Shown: one piece after another, positions 18,913-29,184 of the stretch
How positions within the stretch are numbered: position 1 is the stretch's first letter
Layout of the letters: each line of letters begins with the position of its first letter
Assembly: GCA_000381585.1 (NCBI GenBank)
Contig: KB906736.1
Coordinates: 716,789-780,788 of the forward strand
Direction of reading: 5' to 3'
DNA: 64,000 nucleotides
From: Acidobacteriaceae bacterium KBS 83
GTDB taxonomy: Bacteria; Acidobacteriota; Terriglobia; Terriglobales; Acidobacteriaceae
Translations under genes and position numbers: made by a program
The notes under the pieces: generated by a model
What the model saw: the letters and a program-made list of their open reading frames with translations, nothing else
Told to the model about the DNA's origin: nothing
Databases searched by the model: none

Positions 18913-19523
18913 TCGATCTTCCTCCCTTCCAAAAGCACCCAGCAATTCGCTCGACGCGAGGAGGCCCCTGGAGTGCTCATACATTAGTGCTTGGAGCTGA
19001 CGGAGCGTTACATGCTCAAACCTTCTCCTCGCCGAACTCCAGGAGATGCGCCCTCCAGCGCATCCATCTCCATCTGGTTCACAATCCTGCCTCCAGGGTT
19101 CTGGGTTCCGTACCGTCGCTTTTCCGCTTGACAGCCCAGACAAATAGTGGAATAGTCTGGTGCAGCATTTTGGCCATTAGGGTCAGAGACAGATACTTTT
19201 GGCTAAGTGGCTTTGTGCCGAGAAAGATGCTCTCGCTGTTAAATCAGAGAGCGTGACCGGCCGGGCTTCGATGCACCCTCTTTGCATCACTCCGTTCAGA
19301 GACCTTTCGACTATTAGACCTTCTGCGCCCGAGATTGAAGTTCTCGGCGTGGGGTGCTGCTCAAGAAGTATCCAATGACGCTGGGGGCAGAACGCTTCCT
19401 GTTCGTCGAAGCGAATGGACATTAGGTGGTGGGTATAACGGCCCCATCTGGCCTGCAGTTTACCCGCTCCTAAGCCTTCGCCCGGAGCAGACACGAAACT
19501 TCGCCGCGAAAGGAGAATGCGCA

Positions 19524-21581
19524 ATGGCAAAGAAGGACGAGCATCAGGACAATAAAAGACACCCGAGATGCGCGACGATGTACATTCATCGTCGTATTGC
19601 TGCGCTTGATCCGGAATATCGGCGCAAGTGTCGTGAGCTAGAGCTAGAGACACGCAGGTTCATAGCGCGCTATGGAGCGCAGGGTCTCCGTACTGGTGTA
19701 GTGCGGATTCCAGTTGTTGTTCATGTTGTCTGGAATACGGCAGCTCAAAACATCAGCGACGCACAGATTCAATCCCAGCTCGACGTTCTCAATGCCGACT
19801 TCCGCCGGAACAATGCCGATGCCAACAAGGTTCCGATGGTATTTGCTGCTGTCGCTGCTGATGCGAGGATCGAATTCGCATTGGCCGTACGCGATCCCAA
19901 CTGCGCTGTGACCACGGGAATCACGCGGACGAATACCGCGATTACTGGTTTCACCGCCATTACAGCGAGCGACGAACGCATGAAATCGACCGCGACTGGG
20001 GGACACGATCCTTGGGACGTTACCAAATACTTGAACATGTGGGTCGTGAATTATACGGACGGAACGCTGGGCTATGGCACGTTTCCCTCCCTGCCAGCCA
20101 GTATCCAAGGGCTGGTCTGTGACTACCGTGCGTTTGGAACAGTCGGCGCAGCGGCGGGAAATGCACCTTACAACCTTGGTCGTACAGCGACGCATGAAGT
20201 CGGGCACTGGCTCAACTTGCTCCACATTTGGGGCGACGACGATTCTTCACCAAGTGGTATCTGCAGCGGGTCCGATGAGTGCGCCGATACTCCCAATCAG
20301 GGTATTGAAAATTTTGGTAAGCCCGCCTTCCCGCATATTTCTTGCAGCAATGGCCCGAATGGCGACATTTTCATGGACTATATGGACTACGTCGATGACG
20401 ATTCTATGTTCATGTTCACCCAGGATCAAGCCACACGAATGAACGCGACGCTCTCCGTGTCGCCCCCGAGCATTCTTGCCTCCGATGGCCTCGTGCCGGT
20501 CGGTGGCGGCGCACCAATGCCGGACCTGTGGATGCAAGACAATGCAGACGACACGGGCGTTGAGCCAGACCCAAGCCCTAATCCGATGTGGATCAGTGAT
20601 GATATCTGGGTCAGAAATGCACCCGACGGTCTTACCAATCAAGATCATCAGAATCCGAACGGCGGACAGGCTAACTTTGTCTATATCCGCGTTCGAAACC
20701 GTGCCTGCTCAGGCGGAGGCGCCCAAAGTGGGACGCTGAAGCTGTATTGGGCGAAGGCTTCTGGCGCGCTGTCCTGGCCGGCGCCATGGGACGGCAGCGT
20801 CACTTCGCCTGCCCTGATGGGCGGTCTGATTGGTACCCAATCAGTCAGCGTCAGTGGCAGAGGCATTCAAATAGCGGAGTTTTCCTGGGCCCCACCTGAC
20901 CCCTCCGATTATGCCGCCTTCGGCGCGGACAAGGCGCATTTCTGCTTGCTAGCTCGAATTGAGACATCCGCCACGCCTCCATTTGGTATGACCTCACCTG
21001 AGACCAGTTCCCTGTACGCGAATGTCCAGAACAACAACAATATTATCTGGAAGAACATCACAGTTGTTGACACCGACGGGGACGGAATGCGCTTTGCGGA
21101 CTTATTGATCGGCAGATTCGACCGGGAGACTGAGGAAACACGTCTTATCTTCGAAACGCCAAAGCGGCCCGGTGCATCGCTTTTCGACTGGGGACACATC
21201 TTTATTGAATTTCGCGGAGAATCTCTTAATCCATGGGTAAAAGGAGAAGTAAAAGGAGAGGGGTTCCAACGTCTTCCCGATGGACGACTCTTTATTACGC
21301 ACTCAGGCGCGCAACTAATCGGACCACCACTCAAAGCCGGTGCATTTGGCACCCTTCGTGTCCAATTCGTGCCCGATGGACGTGCCCCAATGGGAGCACG
21401 GGTTTTCGAACTAGACGTTGCTCAACTCGACGCAAAAGGAAAACGGTTGGGCGGCCAGCGCTTTCTCCTCAAAACGACATCTGGACAAAGGGGTCCATGC
21501 TGGGACGATCAACTCGGAACCTTCGACGGCGTTGATTGGTTTCCCAAGTATCAACGTGATTGCGGTTGCAACGGCTTGTAG
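19524..21581 (+). CDS. M43-family (pappalysin-like) metalloprotease
   Basis: AGGAG 8-9 bases before the ATG at 19524 fixes the start. Of 685 residues, about 50-300 are the peptidase: the zinc site HEVGHWLNLLH at 224-234, then GSDECADTPNQ, and a Met-turn region FMDYMDYVDDDSMFMFT near 285-300. Family members are secreted metzincins that cleave proteins. Residues about 325-540 form one or two Ig/CARDB-like domains, joined by NNNIIWKNITVVD to a C-terminal beta-rich domain. There is no classical signal peptide, a trait shared with the 546-residue protein nearby, which has a similar IIWKN junction. Confidence 0.85.
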   Translation: MAKKDEHQDNKRHPRCATMYIHRRIAALDPEYRRKCRELELETRRFIARYGAQGLRTGVVRIPVVVHVVWNTAAQNISDAQIQSQLDVLNADFRRNNADANKVPMVFAAVAADARIEFALAVRDPNCAVTTGITRTNTAITGFTAITASDERMKSTATGGHDPWDVTKYLNMWVVNYTDGTLGYGTFPSLPASIQGLVCDYRAFGTVGAAAGNAPYNLGRTATHEVGHWLNLLHIWGDDDSSPSGICSGSDECADTPNQGIENFGKPAFPHISCSNGPNGDIFMDYMDYVDDDSMFMFTQDQATRMNATLSVSPPSILASDGLVPVGGGAPMPDLWMQDNADDTGVEPDPSPNPMWISDDIWVRNAPDGLTNQDHQNPNGGQANFVYIRVRNRACSGGGAQSGTLKLYWAKASGALSWPAPWDGSVTSPALMGGLIGTQSVSVSGRGIQIAEFSWAPPDPSDYAAFGADKAHFCLLARIETSATPPFGMTSPETSSLYANVQNNNNIIWKNITVVDTDGDGMRFADLLIGRFDRETEETRLIFETPKRPGASLFDWGHIFIEFRGESLNPWVKGEVKGEGFQRLPDGRLFITHSGAQLIGPPLKAGAFGTLRVQFVPDGRAPMGARVFELDVAQLDAKGKRLGGQRFLLKTTSGQRGPCWDDQLGTFDGVDWFPKYQRDCGCNGL

Positions 21582-22399
21582 GGGCGGCGAAAGAACTCAT
21601 ATGGTCAGAAATCACGAGAAAAACTTCGCGATTACAGGCTATATGGGCGGTCGTGACAGTCTGAGAATGCATTTTCAATCACGCACAAACGAGCGACCTT
21701 TGCCGAAAAACGAGTTTTCCGCCAACAGTAAGGACCCATGTCGGATTGTCACTGGCAATCATAGGCGTCGTGCCCAGCTTGAGTGGCCAGCCTTCAGCGT
21801 CGTGATGCCAGGGCCAGTGCATTCAATTGCTACCAGTTGCTGTGGGTTCTTCAATATGAGTGGGTTATGAGCGTTTCCAGCAAGGCAGAATTGCTCCGAA
21901 TTGCTGCCATTTCATTTTGAGAGTCCCCGGTAAATTCCCCGGTATAAAGACGACCCCTGCGGGTTGTGGCCCCGGCACGGAGGGTCGCACGGCGCTTTGT
22001 ACAGCAAGGAGGCGAGATCTTTTCCCCAACTGAACGGTAGGCTCGCAAAAGCTCTTCTGGCGAGGAGGATTTAATTGACGCCTTCGGGTTCTCAGTCTTG
22101 AAAAATTCAAAAACTAGCTCACGACCAATTCTTACGAAAAGCTGCGACTGCGAATTCTCGATACGCAATTTCGGGCATTGGGAAAATTTCGGCAACATGA
22201 ATTGGCCATGATCCCGAGTGACAAGCCGGAATTGTGTCCCCCAGTCACTGGCAACGGCTCTGTTCCCCACCAGAAGTTCCAGAGATTATTAAGGCGGCAC
22301 GCGACAGCTTGGTGATCGGACAGGGCTTGAGTACCCTCAGCTAATACGAACAAATATCGATGAAAGGTTTGCTCCGGATAGCGATCCAAGCTGAACGCA
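21582..22399. other. Convergent intergenic region, no supported gene
   Basis: About 820 bases between two convergent genes. Short overlapping ORFs only; no motif, tRNA or repeat was recognised. Confidence 0.4.
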
Positions 22400-24040
22400 C
22401 TAGCCGTTGTAACCTTCTGGGTACTCGACTCTTCCCTTCGGCCCCACGTGTCCGTCAGTTGCGTGGACCTGCAGTGTGAACCCTCCCACAACCTTGTCTA
22501 CCAGGTCGAAGCAGCGCGTGCCCGGCTTCAGCACCGGGACGACAGTGTGCTGAACCATCGTCAGATCCCCGAGGGGACCATGCTTGACTTTCTTCATGTC
22601 GTATTCGACTCCGACCGCCATTCCGAGATACTGCTTCTCCTCGAGCCCCGGCAGTTGAATCGAAGCCTCCTTGCCTGTCTGCCGCAAAATCACGGCATCC
22701 GGGAACGGCTTTCCATGGTAGCGCCCCACGTGCGGCAGCTTCTCCTCCGGGAAAATCTCGAATCCCTTCAGCCGGTCGGGGCGCACGAACTGTTCGAACG
22801 TCCGCGTAGGGATGGCAAGAAACACCTGTGTCGCATTAGCTGGTAAGCCGTGGTCAAGAAGGAGCCGATTCGCTCCCTCGCCTTGGTTGAGCCTGAAGAA
22901 TAGCGGCTGCCCGACGATAAAGTTCTTCCAGATGATGTTTGGATTGGGGTCCGTGGTTGTGATACCGGCCTCAAATGGGGCCAGGTTCTTCTGCGCAATT
23001 CGTCGATTCGTATCGGGAGTATCCGTGCCAAAATTCGGGAACGCTTGGCCAGCGACTTCGCCTCGAATGACCACTTTCGAGCAGAGGTGCGCAGGCTGGG
23101 CCAAAACCCACTGCTCCGGTGTTAGGCCTCCCAGGTTCAACCCGGAGGCATTCAATGCCGCGATGATGCCATTGAAGACCGTCTGCACGTTCAGGTGCCA
23201 TCCGGCAATATCGTAGTCCCCCGGTCTGAGGAAATACTGCTCGTAGATTCCATTTGTGGCGTTGACGTCCAGATTGGACAGCGAGGGCAGCTCTACGCCC
23301 GGGCTGTCGAACGTGTTCCATACCATAACGCTCGCCGCCACTTCCACGGCCGGCGGTTGGTTTAAGTAGCGGCCAGCGTCCGTGTTCCCGCGGTTGCCGA
23401 TTACTGCAGCCAGATAATAATCCGCAGCGGCCGTGAGGGTGACGGGGTTCACTGTGTTTCCCGTTGCCGGATCTACCAGGAAAATCAGCGATGTCGCCCA
23501 AAAATCCGGCGGCACGCCAGGCCGCACGCCGGTGTCGCCAGGCATGCTGCAAACGAAGAGCGCCTTTCCGGCGTCGAGTGGTCCCGGAATTGGTGACGGC
23601 GGTTTGGCTAAGATCACGGCGTTCGGGTTATCGCGCACCTGCCCACTTGTAATCCATGTGCTAAATACGTCCACTAGCTTAGGCGCGGGCGCGGTCACCT
23701 GGAACTCGTTCCAGGCGGGTGGAAGACCCGGAGGCATCGCTGGCCATTGCGACCCTGCCTGCGTCCCTCCTGGGATCGTCACTTGGGCGAACCCAGCCGC
23801 TCCACCTGCGCGCGCATTCAGGATCGCCCACAGGGGATTGTTCGCCGGTGTGAAGTCACCTGGCGTCAGCGGGGTACCCAGGTTAGATCCCCCGAATACG
23901 CCATTTGCGGCATTCGGATCCGTTAGATTGAACCCCCCGGTAGGTGCGCCGGCGTTTCCGTGTACGGAGCTGCTGGGAACATGATTTAACACCTGAAATT
24001 TCTTAAACAGGTTGAAATAGAAACTCGGATTAACAGTCAC
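22400..24040 (-). CDS. Large protein with N-terminal FKKFQ tag, unknown function
   Basis: The GTG at 24040 is chosen because AGGAGG stands 4 bases upstream and because, from this codon, the N-terminus aligns residue for residue with the 34-residue ORF at 15947. The tag SFYFNLFKKFQVLNHVP is followed by a Gly/Pro-rich spacer and beta-rich domains. NPNIIWKNFIVG near residue 370 resembles the junction NNNIIWKNITVV of the M43 protease. No signal peptide is present. It lies 44 bases downstream of the diheme lipoprotein gene on the same strand, so the two are likely one operon. Confidence 0.6.
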   Translation of the reverse strand: MTVNPSFYFNLFKKFQVLNHVPSSSVHGNAGAPTGGFNLTDPNAANGVFGGSNLGTPLTPGDFTPANNPLWAILNARAGGAAGFAQVTIPGGTQAGSQWPAMPPGLPPAWNEFQVTAPAPKLVDVFSTWITSGQVRDNPNAVILAKPPSPIPGPLDAGKALFVCSMPGDTGVRPGVPPDFWATSLIFLVDPATGNTVNPVTLTAAADYYLAAVIGNRGNTDAGRYLNQPPAVEVAASVMVWNTFDSPGVELPSLSNLDVNATNGIYEQYFLRPGDYDIAGWHLNVQTVFNGIIAALNASGLNLGGLTPEQWVLAQPAHLCSKVVIRGEVAGQAFPNFGTDTPDTNRRIAQKNLAPFEAGITTTDPNPNIIWKNFIVGQPLFFRLNQGEGANRLLLDHGLPANATQVFLAIPTRTFEQFVRPDRLKGFEIFPEEKLPHVGRYHGKPFPDAVILRQTGKEASIQLPGLEEKQYLGMAVGVEYDMKKVKHGPLGDLTMVQHTVVPVLKPGTRCFDLVDKVVGGFTLQVHATDGHVGPKGRVEYPEGYNG

Positions 24041-24084
24041 GGAGCCTCCTTTTTGTGCTGCGTTTCGATAGTCGTCAATCGGTA

Positions 24085-27000
24085 TCACGGCACCGGACAA
24101 GGCAAAGCTTGCGTGAAATCGTCTAACCCCGCGTTGCGAAGTTCATTGATTCGATTCGGATTACTGGCCGCACTACTGTTGGCCCAAAAGTTGATATACG
24201 TGACCTTCGAATGCGGCATAAAACGAATTCCGCACACAAACGGTTCGGTGACCGGACCATACTGCCGAAACCCCGCTGCGTTCGGATTTCCCAATAACGA
24301 TGTTCCTGTGAACTTCGCCCAGTCGATCGCCGCGTCCCGGTTGACGTGGCACGTTCGGCACGACTTGCTCACGACATCTATGTAAAGCGCCTCGTGGCCG
24401 GTCCAGCCCGCCGGGACGAAAGTGTCCTTTTGAGTCTGATTTGGCGTGTTGATGGTGTTTCCGTCGTGGGTGTACCACCCGCCGAGGAGCTCTTGCGCCC
24501 CGGCGCTGAGATTGGTGTGCTGCAAGATCCCAAGATTCAACTTCCGGAAATTGTCTTCCTGACTGCTGCGGCTGAAAGAGGGATCGAATCCCGAATATCC
24601 ATAGGAACTGAGATCAAAACTGATGAAGCGCGATTGTGTATTGCCGTGGTTGATATTGTCGGGCGGCACGTACTGCCCGGCGTGACAAATGACGCAAAGT
24701 CGTGGAACGAACTTTGCTCCACGTCCGTCCAGATCAGCAAAATTCACGCGAGCGCCGCTGCTATTGAACACGTAGAACTTCGTGTAAGGCCCACCTCCCA
24801 GCGGATTCGGCGAATAATCCATCGCCACCGAAGCGATGAGGCCAATGCCCAGCCGTGCGGCTTCCACATTGGGAAAGTTCGAAACGTAATACGCGATATT
24901 CGCGCCATTCGTCCACATGTGCATGCCGCGCCCAAATCCCAAGTCACCCGCATTGAAGTACACCGCGGATGCCTCATCGGCTGCGAAATTGTTCTGTGCT
25001 TTGAACCTGTCCAGCGTCGTCTTCACTCCGACGCGCTCATAGCCTGTTCCGGCAGGAATAGGCGGCGGCGTGACCGTGGCCACTGAGTGCGTAGTCAGGT
25101 GCGTATCGTCGGTGATGGATTGTATCGTGCGCGGCTGGCCGGTTCCCGCAGGAGCACGGATGATATCGCCGGGCACAAAAAATGTAGTGAAATTCGTGCC
25201 GGTGCCTGTCACCGTCGTTCCTAAGCTGGAAATCGTTCCAGCTCCCCCGGCCGCCGTCGGATCGATCGCTGCATAATAGGCATCGGCGCTCACCTGGTCG
25301 TCGAGCCCGAAATAGTTCAGAAACCCGCCCGGCGAGAACAGCAGATTGTTCGGGTCGAAACCCAATGCATCGGCCGGAGCGACCATCATGTAGGCGTCCG
25401 AGGTGCATGTCCCCGGGGCAGGATTGGGATCCGCCGGACCGGGCGCGCCCGGTCCCGAGTTCACGATCTGCTTCGACAACTCGACCGTGTCGATCTCGAG
25501 CGTGATCGGCTCATTTGGAGGCAGCTCGGCGATCACGTCGGTGGCCGAACTCGCCACAGAAGCAGTCACGCTGGTATCGGCGCCGGTGATCTGTGGAACG
25601 GTGATGTGCAGATTAAAGGGGAAGTTCACCGTGCCGGGATCATAATGCAGACGCATGCAGGCGGCGTTACTCGCCGCCGCCGCCGCATTGATCGCGGAGA
25701 AATGCTGCACAGTTGCTCGATAGAATCGACCGTCCAGTTTCGCGGTCCCTTGCTGCTTCCACAGTCCCTGTTGCGGATCGTAGTCCCAGAGAGGCACGGA
25801 AGCGGGTGTCTTCGCAGGCTGCGCGGCTGGATCAATTGGGATCCGCACCGTCGCTGTTTTCCCCGACGCGAGGTTGTAGCGATTGCCGGCGCCGTCTCGG
25901 AGCTCTACGTCCACCCCGCCAAAACTGGCGAGCCGCACTTTCGCTCCGTTCGCCGCCACGCCGCCGAAGTTGCCTGGCATTCGCCCCACCGGATCGCGCA
26001 GATCGAGCGTCGCGATATATACCGTCAAAGGGCCGGCAGGCGCTCTGCCGCTCGCATCCACGAACACATTCGCCGCAGCTTCAATCTGCGCGCCGGGCGA
26101 TTTTCCGGTCGAGGCGTCCGTGAAGCTGAGGCGGTCGCCCGGCTGGAGCGTAAGACTTGCTGCCTTCACCAGGCTGAATTTTGCGCCCACGAGCTCAGTG
26201 AAAAGAACGCGCGAAAACAGAGCGTATCCATCCTTGTGGATATTCAGCAAATAGCGGCTACTCTCTGCCGGAAGCTGGAGGAAAAAGTATCCTTGCGAAT
26301 TGGTCGAAACAGCCTGGCCATTCACGGTCACCGCTGCGCCGGCGATCGGCGCGCCATTGGTTTCGGTGACAGTCGCGCTAAAGATCACGGCCGTCGGGCC
26401 CGTCACCACGTCCACTCGCCCGATGCTGTGACCGCCCGCCTTGTCCGCCACCAGGACATACATCGTGTTCGTGCCGGCGCTCTTGGGCAGAGTCCAGCGG
26501 ACCATCGGCGCATCGCGGGAAACAAACGGCGCCCCGGCGTCGCTGGGCTGCCAGAAATAATGGAGGTTCCGTTGTTTGGCATCCCGAACGCTGACGCTGA
26601 TCGGGATAGTCTCCCCTGGCGCTGCGCGGCGTCGCCGGCGGTCGCTCGTTCCAGCGGCCACTTCAGCGATGCGCGGTGCGGTGTTTCGAATCGTGACCTG
26701 CACTGCGCCGGCTTTGGCGTTCTCGACCTTCGTCGTATCGGCTCTCATGCCGTCGCACTCCGCGCGTAAACCCGTCACGCTCGAGGGAGCGTCCGCCGCA
26801 ACGAATTCGCCCGCAATGTTCGTGGTGATTGGCTGGCCCAGCACCGCTCCCCCGGAACCGAGGAGTGTCACTTTGGCATTCCCCTCCAGACCGAAGGCTG
26901 GCGCGGAAAAGCTGCACGGCGCTCCGTTGGAGAAGGTCACTCTTCCAAAGATCAGTTTCCCTTTTGGACGAATGGCCACGGGTGCCGGAGCCACTACAGG

Positions 27001-27375
27001 GCGTTGGATTGAAACATCCTGGTCGGTCGTACACCCGGGTTCGAATCCTGGCGCGTTCCAGCAGATCGAGTATTTTCCAAGCGCGAGCACCGGTGTGAGG
27101 AACCAGCCCCGTAGGTTGGTGACCACGGGTTCGGTCTGTTTTCCACTCGCGCGATTCTTCAAATACACTGATACGCCCGGAACGAAAATCTTCCGTTTGC
27201 CTAGTGCTTCCGCCGGATCATCGACCTCCGTGTAAATCATTCCATGAATGCTGCCGCCACCTGATGCGGAGGTGGGCGGGTGATCGGCGGCTTTCCGGCA
27301 AGCGCTCAGCACCATCAGGAATGCAACGACGGAACCGGCCAGGAGAGATCGCTCGTATTTGCGAATGGCGCGCAT
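24085..27375 (-). CDS. Diheme lipoprotein with carboxypeptidase-regulatory-like repeats
   Basis: 1096 residues. A lipoprotein signal ends in VLSAC (Cys26). The N-terminal half has repeated beta-sandwich segments of the carboxypeptidase-regulatory type (IHGMIYTEVDDPAEALGKR, GRVTFSNGAPC, SATVTETNGAPIAGAAVTVNGQAV). The last 200 residues hold two c-type heme sites, CVICH at about 894-898 and CRTCH at about 1006-1010, as in large cytochrome c-like domains. It is probably anchored to the outer membrane and involved in electron transfer or peroxide chemistry; no partner oxidase is nearby. Operon with the downstream tagged protein. Confidence 0.75.
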   Translation of the reverse strand: MRAIRKYERSLLAGSVVAFLMVLSACRKAADHPPTSASGGGSIHGMIYTEVDDPAEALGKRKIFVPGVSVYLKNRASGKQTEPVVTNLRGWFLTPVLALGKYSICWNAPGFEPGCTTDQDVSIQRPVVAPAPVAIRPKGKLIFGRVTFSNGAPCSFSAPAFGLEGNAKVTLLGSGGAVLGQPITTNIAGEFVAADAPSSVTGLRAECDGMRADTTKVENAKAGAVQVTIRNTAPRIAEVAAGTSDRRRRRAAPGETIPISVSVRDAKQRNLHYFWQPSDAGAPFVSRDAPMVRWTLPKSAGTNTMYVLVADKAGGHSIGRVDVVTGPTAVIFSATVTETNGAPIAGAAVTVNGQAVSTNSQGYFFLQLPAESSRYLLNIHKDGYALFSRVLFTELVGAKFSLVKAASLTLQPGDRLSFTDASTGKSPGAQIEAAANVFVDASGRAPAGPLTVYIATLDLRDPVGRMPGNFGGVAANGAKVRLASFGGVDVELRDGAGNRYNLASGKTATVRIPIDPAAQPAKTPASVPLWDYDPQQGLWKQQGTAKLDGRFYRATVQHFSAINAAAAASNAACMRLHYDPGTVNFPFNLHITVPQITGADTSVTASVASSATDVIAELPPNEPITLEIDTVELSKQIVNSGPGAPGPADPNPAPGTCTSDAYMMVAPADALGFDPNNLLFSPGGFLNYFGLDDQVSADAYYAAIDPTAAGGAGTISSLGTTVTGTGTNFTTFFVPGDIIRAPAGTGQPRTIQSITDDTHLTTHSVATVTPPPIPAGTGYERVGVKTTLDRFKAQNNFAADEASAVYFNAGDLGFGRGMHMWTNGANIAYYVSNFPNVEAARLGIGLIASVAMDYSPNPLGGGPYTKFYVFNSSGARVNFADLDGRGAKFVPRLCVICHAGQYVPPDNINHGNTQSRFISFDLSSYGYSGFDPSFSRSSQEDNFRKLNLGILQHTNLSAGAQELLGGWYTHDGNTINTPNQTQKDTFVPAGWTGHEALYIDVVSKSCRTCHVNRDAAIDWAKFTGTSLLGNPNAAGFRQYGPVTEPFVCGIRFMPHSKVTYINFWANSSAASNPNRINELRNAGLDDFTQALPCPVP

Positions 27376-28216
27376 GACTCAATCCTCGAGCTTGATGCGT
27401 ACACCCGATAGTGAAGGTCGACCGCCTTTTGTTTCACCCTTGCGCTGAGCTTCAGACGGGAACCACCGCCGGCTTTGAATTTTGTAGGCCTCTTACAATG
27501 ACGCTTTTACGTGCGAGCGTCTCCAAAGACTCCTCAACTATCCCAGCCCAATCCGTGACTATTTCGAGCACAACTATTTATTTCCAGAGCCGAAGACAGA
27601 TACAGGACAAAGTGTGTTGTTTCCGACCAGCGGAGGCGGATTGTGCACCCGCGAAATGAACGAAAGCAAGCTAAATCTTGGACAAGCACTAGTTTTGTAT
27701 CAATCCCAAGGAGGATCGGAAACTCTACGCAACAATCGCTGCTCTCATCAGAGAAATACTTGACAGCATTTCTCACTGGAGCAACCTAATATTCGGGCTA
27801 TCTCGATCGCTAAGAAATCGGATTATTAAATTGCTTTTAACAGGACTTGTGCCCGCTAAATGCATACTGCATTTGAGTTTCCGCGGTAGACAGTCTGGTC
27901 TCTCCGAAACGTCCCCGTCACTGTCCAGTCACAGAGTGTTGTCTTGAGTCGCTTGCTTTTCACGACCTCCGATCATTTCCGATCGGAGCCGAGCCTAGCT
28001 TTTCTGATTGATGCGTGCCGTAACATTCGCTGCTTACGAAGTGATAATTACGAAAGGTCTGTGTTAAATAACCCAAAAGACAACAGCCAGCACGATTCAA
28101 ATGCTGCCTGCTGGCGATCTCCAGGAGCCGTGCGATGATGTTGGCATGGCTGGCCCGATCCGCTCTGCTTGGAGGCCTAGGCGAGAGAAACGTGTAAGCT
28201 GCCATGCCGACTACAG
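27376..28216. other. No supported gene
   Basis: Upstream region of the diheme lipoprotein gene on its left side; elsewhere only short ORFs without motifs. Confidence 0.4.
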
Positions 28217-28441
28217 ATGATAGCTGCTAGGAACATTGGCCTATGGTTCCTGTCCGTACTGCTTTCTGTCGGCCTTTTCAGCTTGGTCTTTGCAGCCATC
28301 TCTGGGGGAGGCGCTGCGTTTGTATTCCGAATCACCATGAAATTCGCGCTGCCGGTCGCATGCTTGTATCTGCCCGTCGTGATCACGCAGAGAGATGCAG
28401 AGGAAGGGAGGATGCGAGTCGTCGCAGGCAGCGGGAAGTGA
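28217..28441 (+). CDS. Small membrane protein, probably degraded
   Basis: 74 residues with two hydrophobic stretches (FLSVLLSVGLFSLVFAAI; FALPVACLYLPVVI). Beyond the stop, another frame continues with plausible sequence (VIEGDPVAPIRTSG) and a third with LVAVLVLAFIVGPLTTILYI, so this may be the start of a membrane protein broken by frameshifts. Confidence 0.3.
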   Translation: MIAARNIGLWFLSVLLSVGLFSLVFAAISGGGAAFVFRITMKFALPVACLYLPVVITQRDAEEGRMRVVAGSGK

Positions 28442-28684
28442 TTGGGCCTGCGTATATCGTGCTTTAGGGACTGATTGCGGGAATACGAGGCAAGCCTCAT
28501 GTTATAGAAGGCGATCCAGTTGCCCCCATTCGGACTAGTGGCAGTTCTCGTCCTGGCCTTCATTGTTGGGCCTCTAACGACGATCCTGTATATAACGGCA
28601 CTTAAGTTGACCCATCACCTAACGAGCGTCTCAAATAGAGCACGATGACGTTCAAGATACCCAACCGATCTCGTCTCCACGAAC

Positions 28685-29062
28685 TTGTTGATAGCTTGCC
28701 GGAAGCCGCGCTCGCCGTCGCTCAGGGCTCACTGGAGCGCTTTCAAACTTGGCCTCCAAAGAAACCTTGCACAACTGGCTGCCATTGATAAAGAGAATAT
28801 GGATCGGATGCAGGATCGGATGGACCGCTCGACGGGGCCCTGCACCTTGGCCTCCGGGAGCGGAACGCATAGTTATGACATGGGGCCGGGCGACCGGATT
28901 GAGTACGGCCACCATTCGCATACTCACTGGTAGGACGACGCCGTGTTAACGACACACCGGTACCATGCAGGCCACGAGCTGGTTATCGAGGAGCGATTCC
29001 GGTTTGTGGAAGATGCTGGGCGCCTGACGTACTTTCATTCCGTGACCGGCCTGACGCAATAA
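28685..29062 (+). pseudogene. Unknown small gene interrupted by an in-frame TAG
   Basis: One reading frame runs from 28685 to a TAA at 29062 and is interrupted only by TAG at 28931-28933. On both sides the sequence looks coding: LAQLAAIDKENMDRMQDRMD, then GPGDRIEYGHHSHTHW before the stop, and HRYHAGHELVIEERFRFVEDAGRL after it. It is either a point-mutated gene or an N-terminal ORF plus a remnant. No family recognised. Confidence 0.4.
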
Positions 29063-29184
29063 ACCACAAGCGGGAGATCACGTTCGCAGTGCGAGAGTAA
29101 GAGGAGCGCTCCTTCATTACGGCCCACCAGCTTGGGCCTGGTCATCCCAACGATCCCCCGTGAAGTAGCAGACCAACGGATAAG

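Noticed and set aside
25606-26769. 387-residue plus-strand ORF
   Set aside because: It lies antisense inside the diheme lipoprotein gene, is Arg/His-rich and has no motif.
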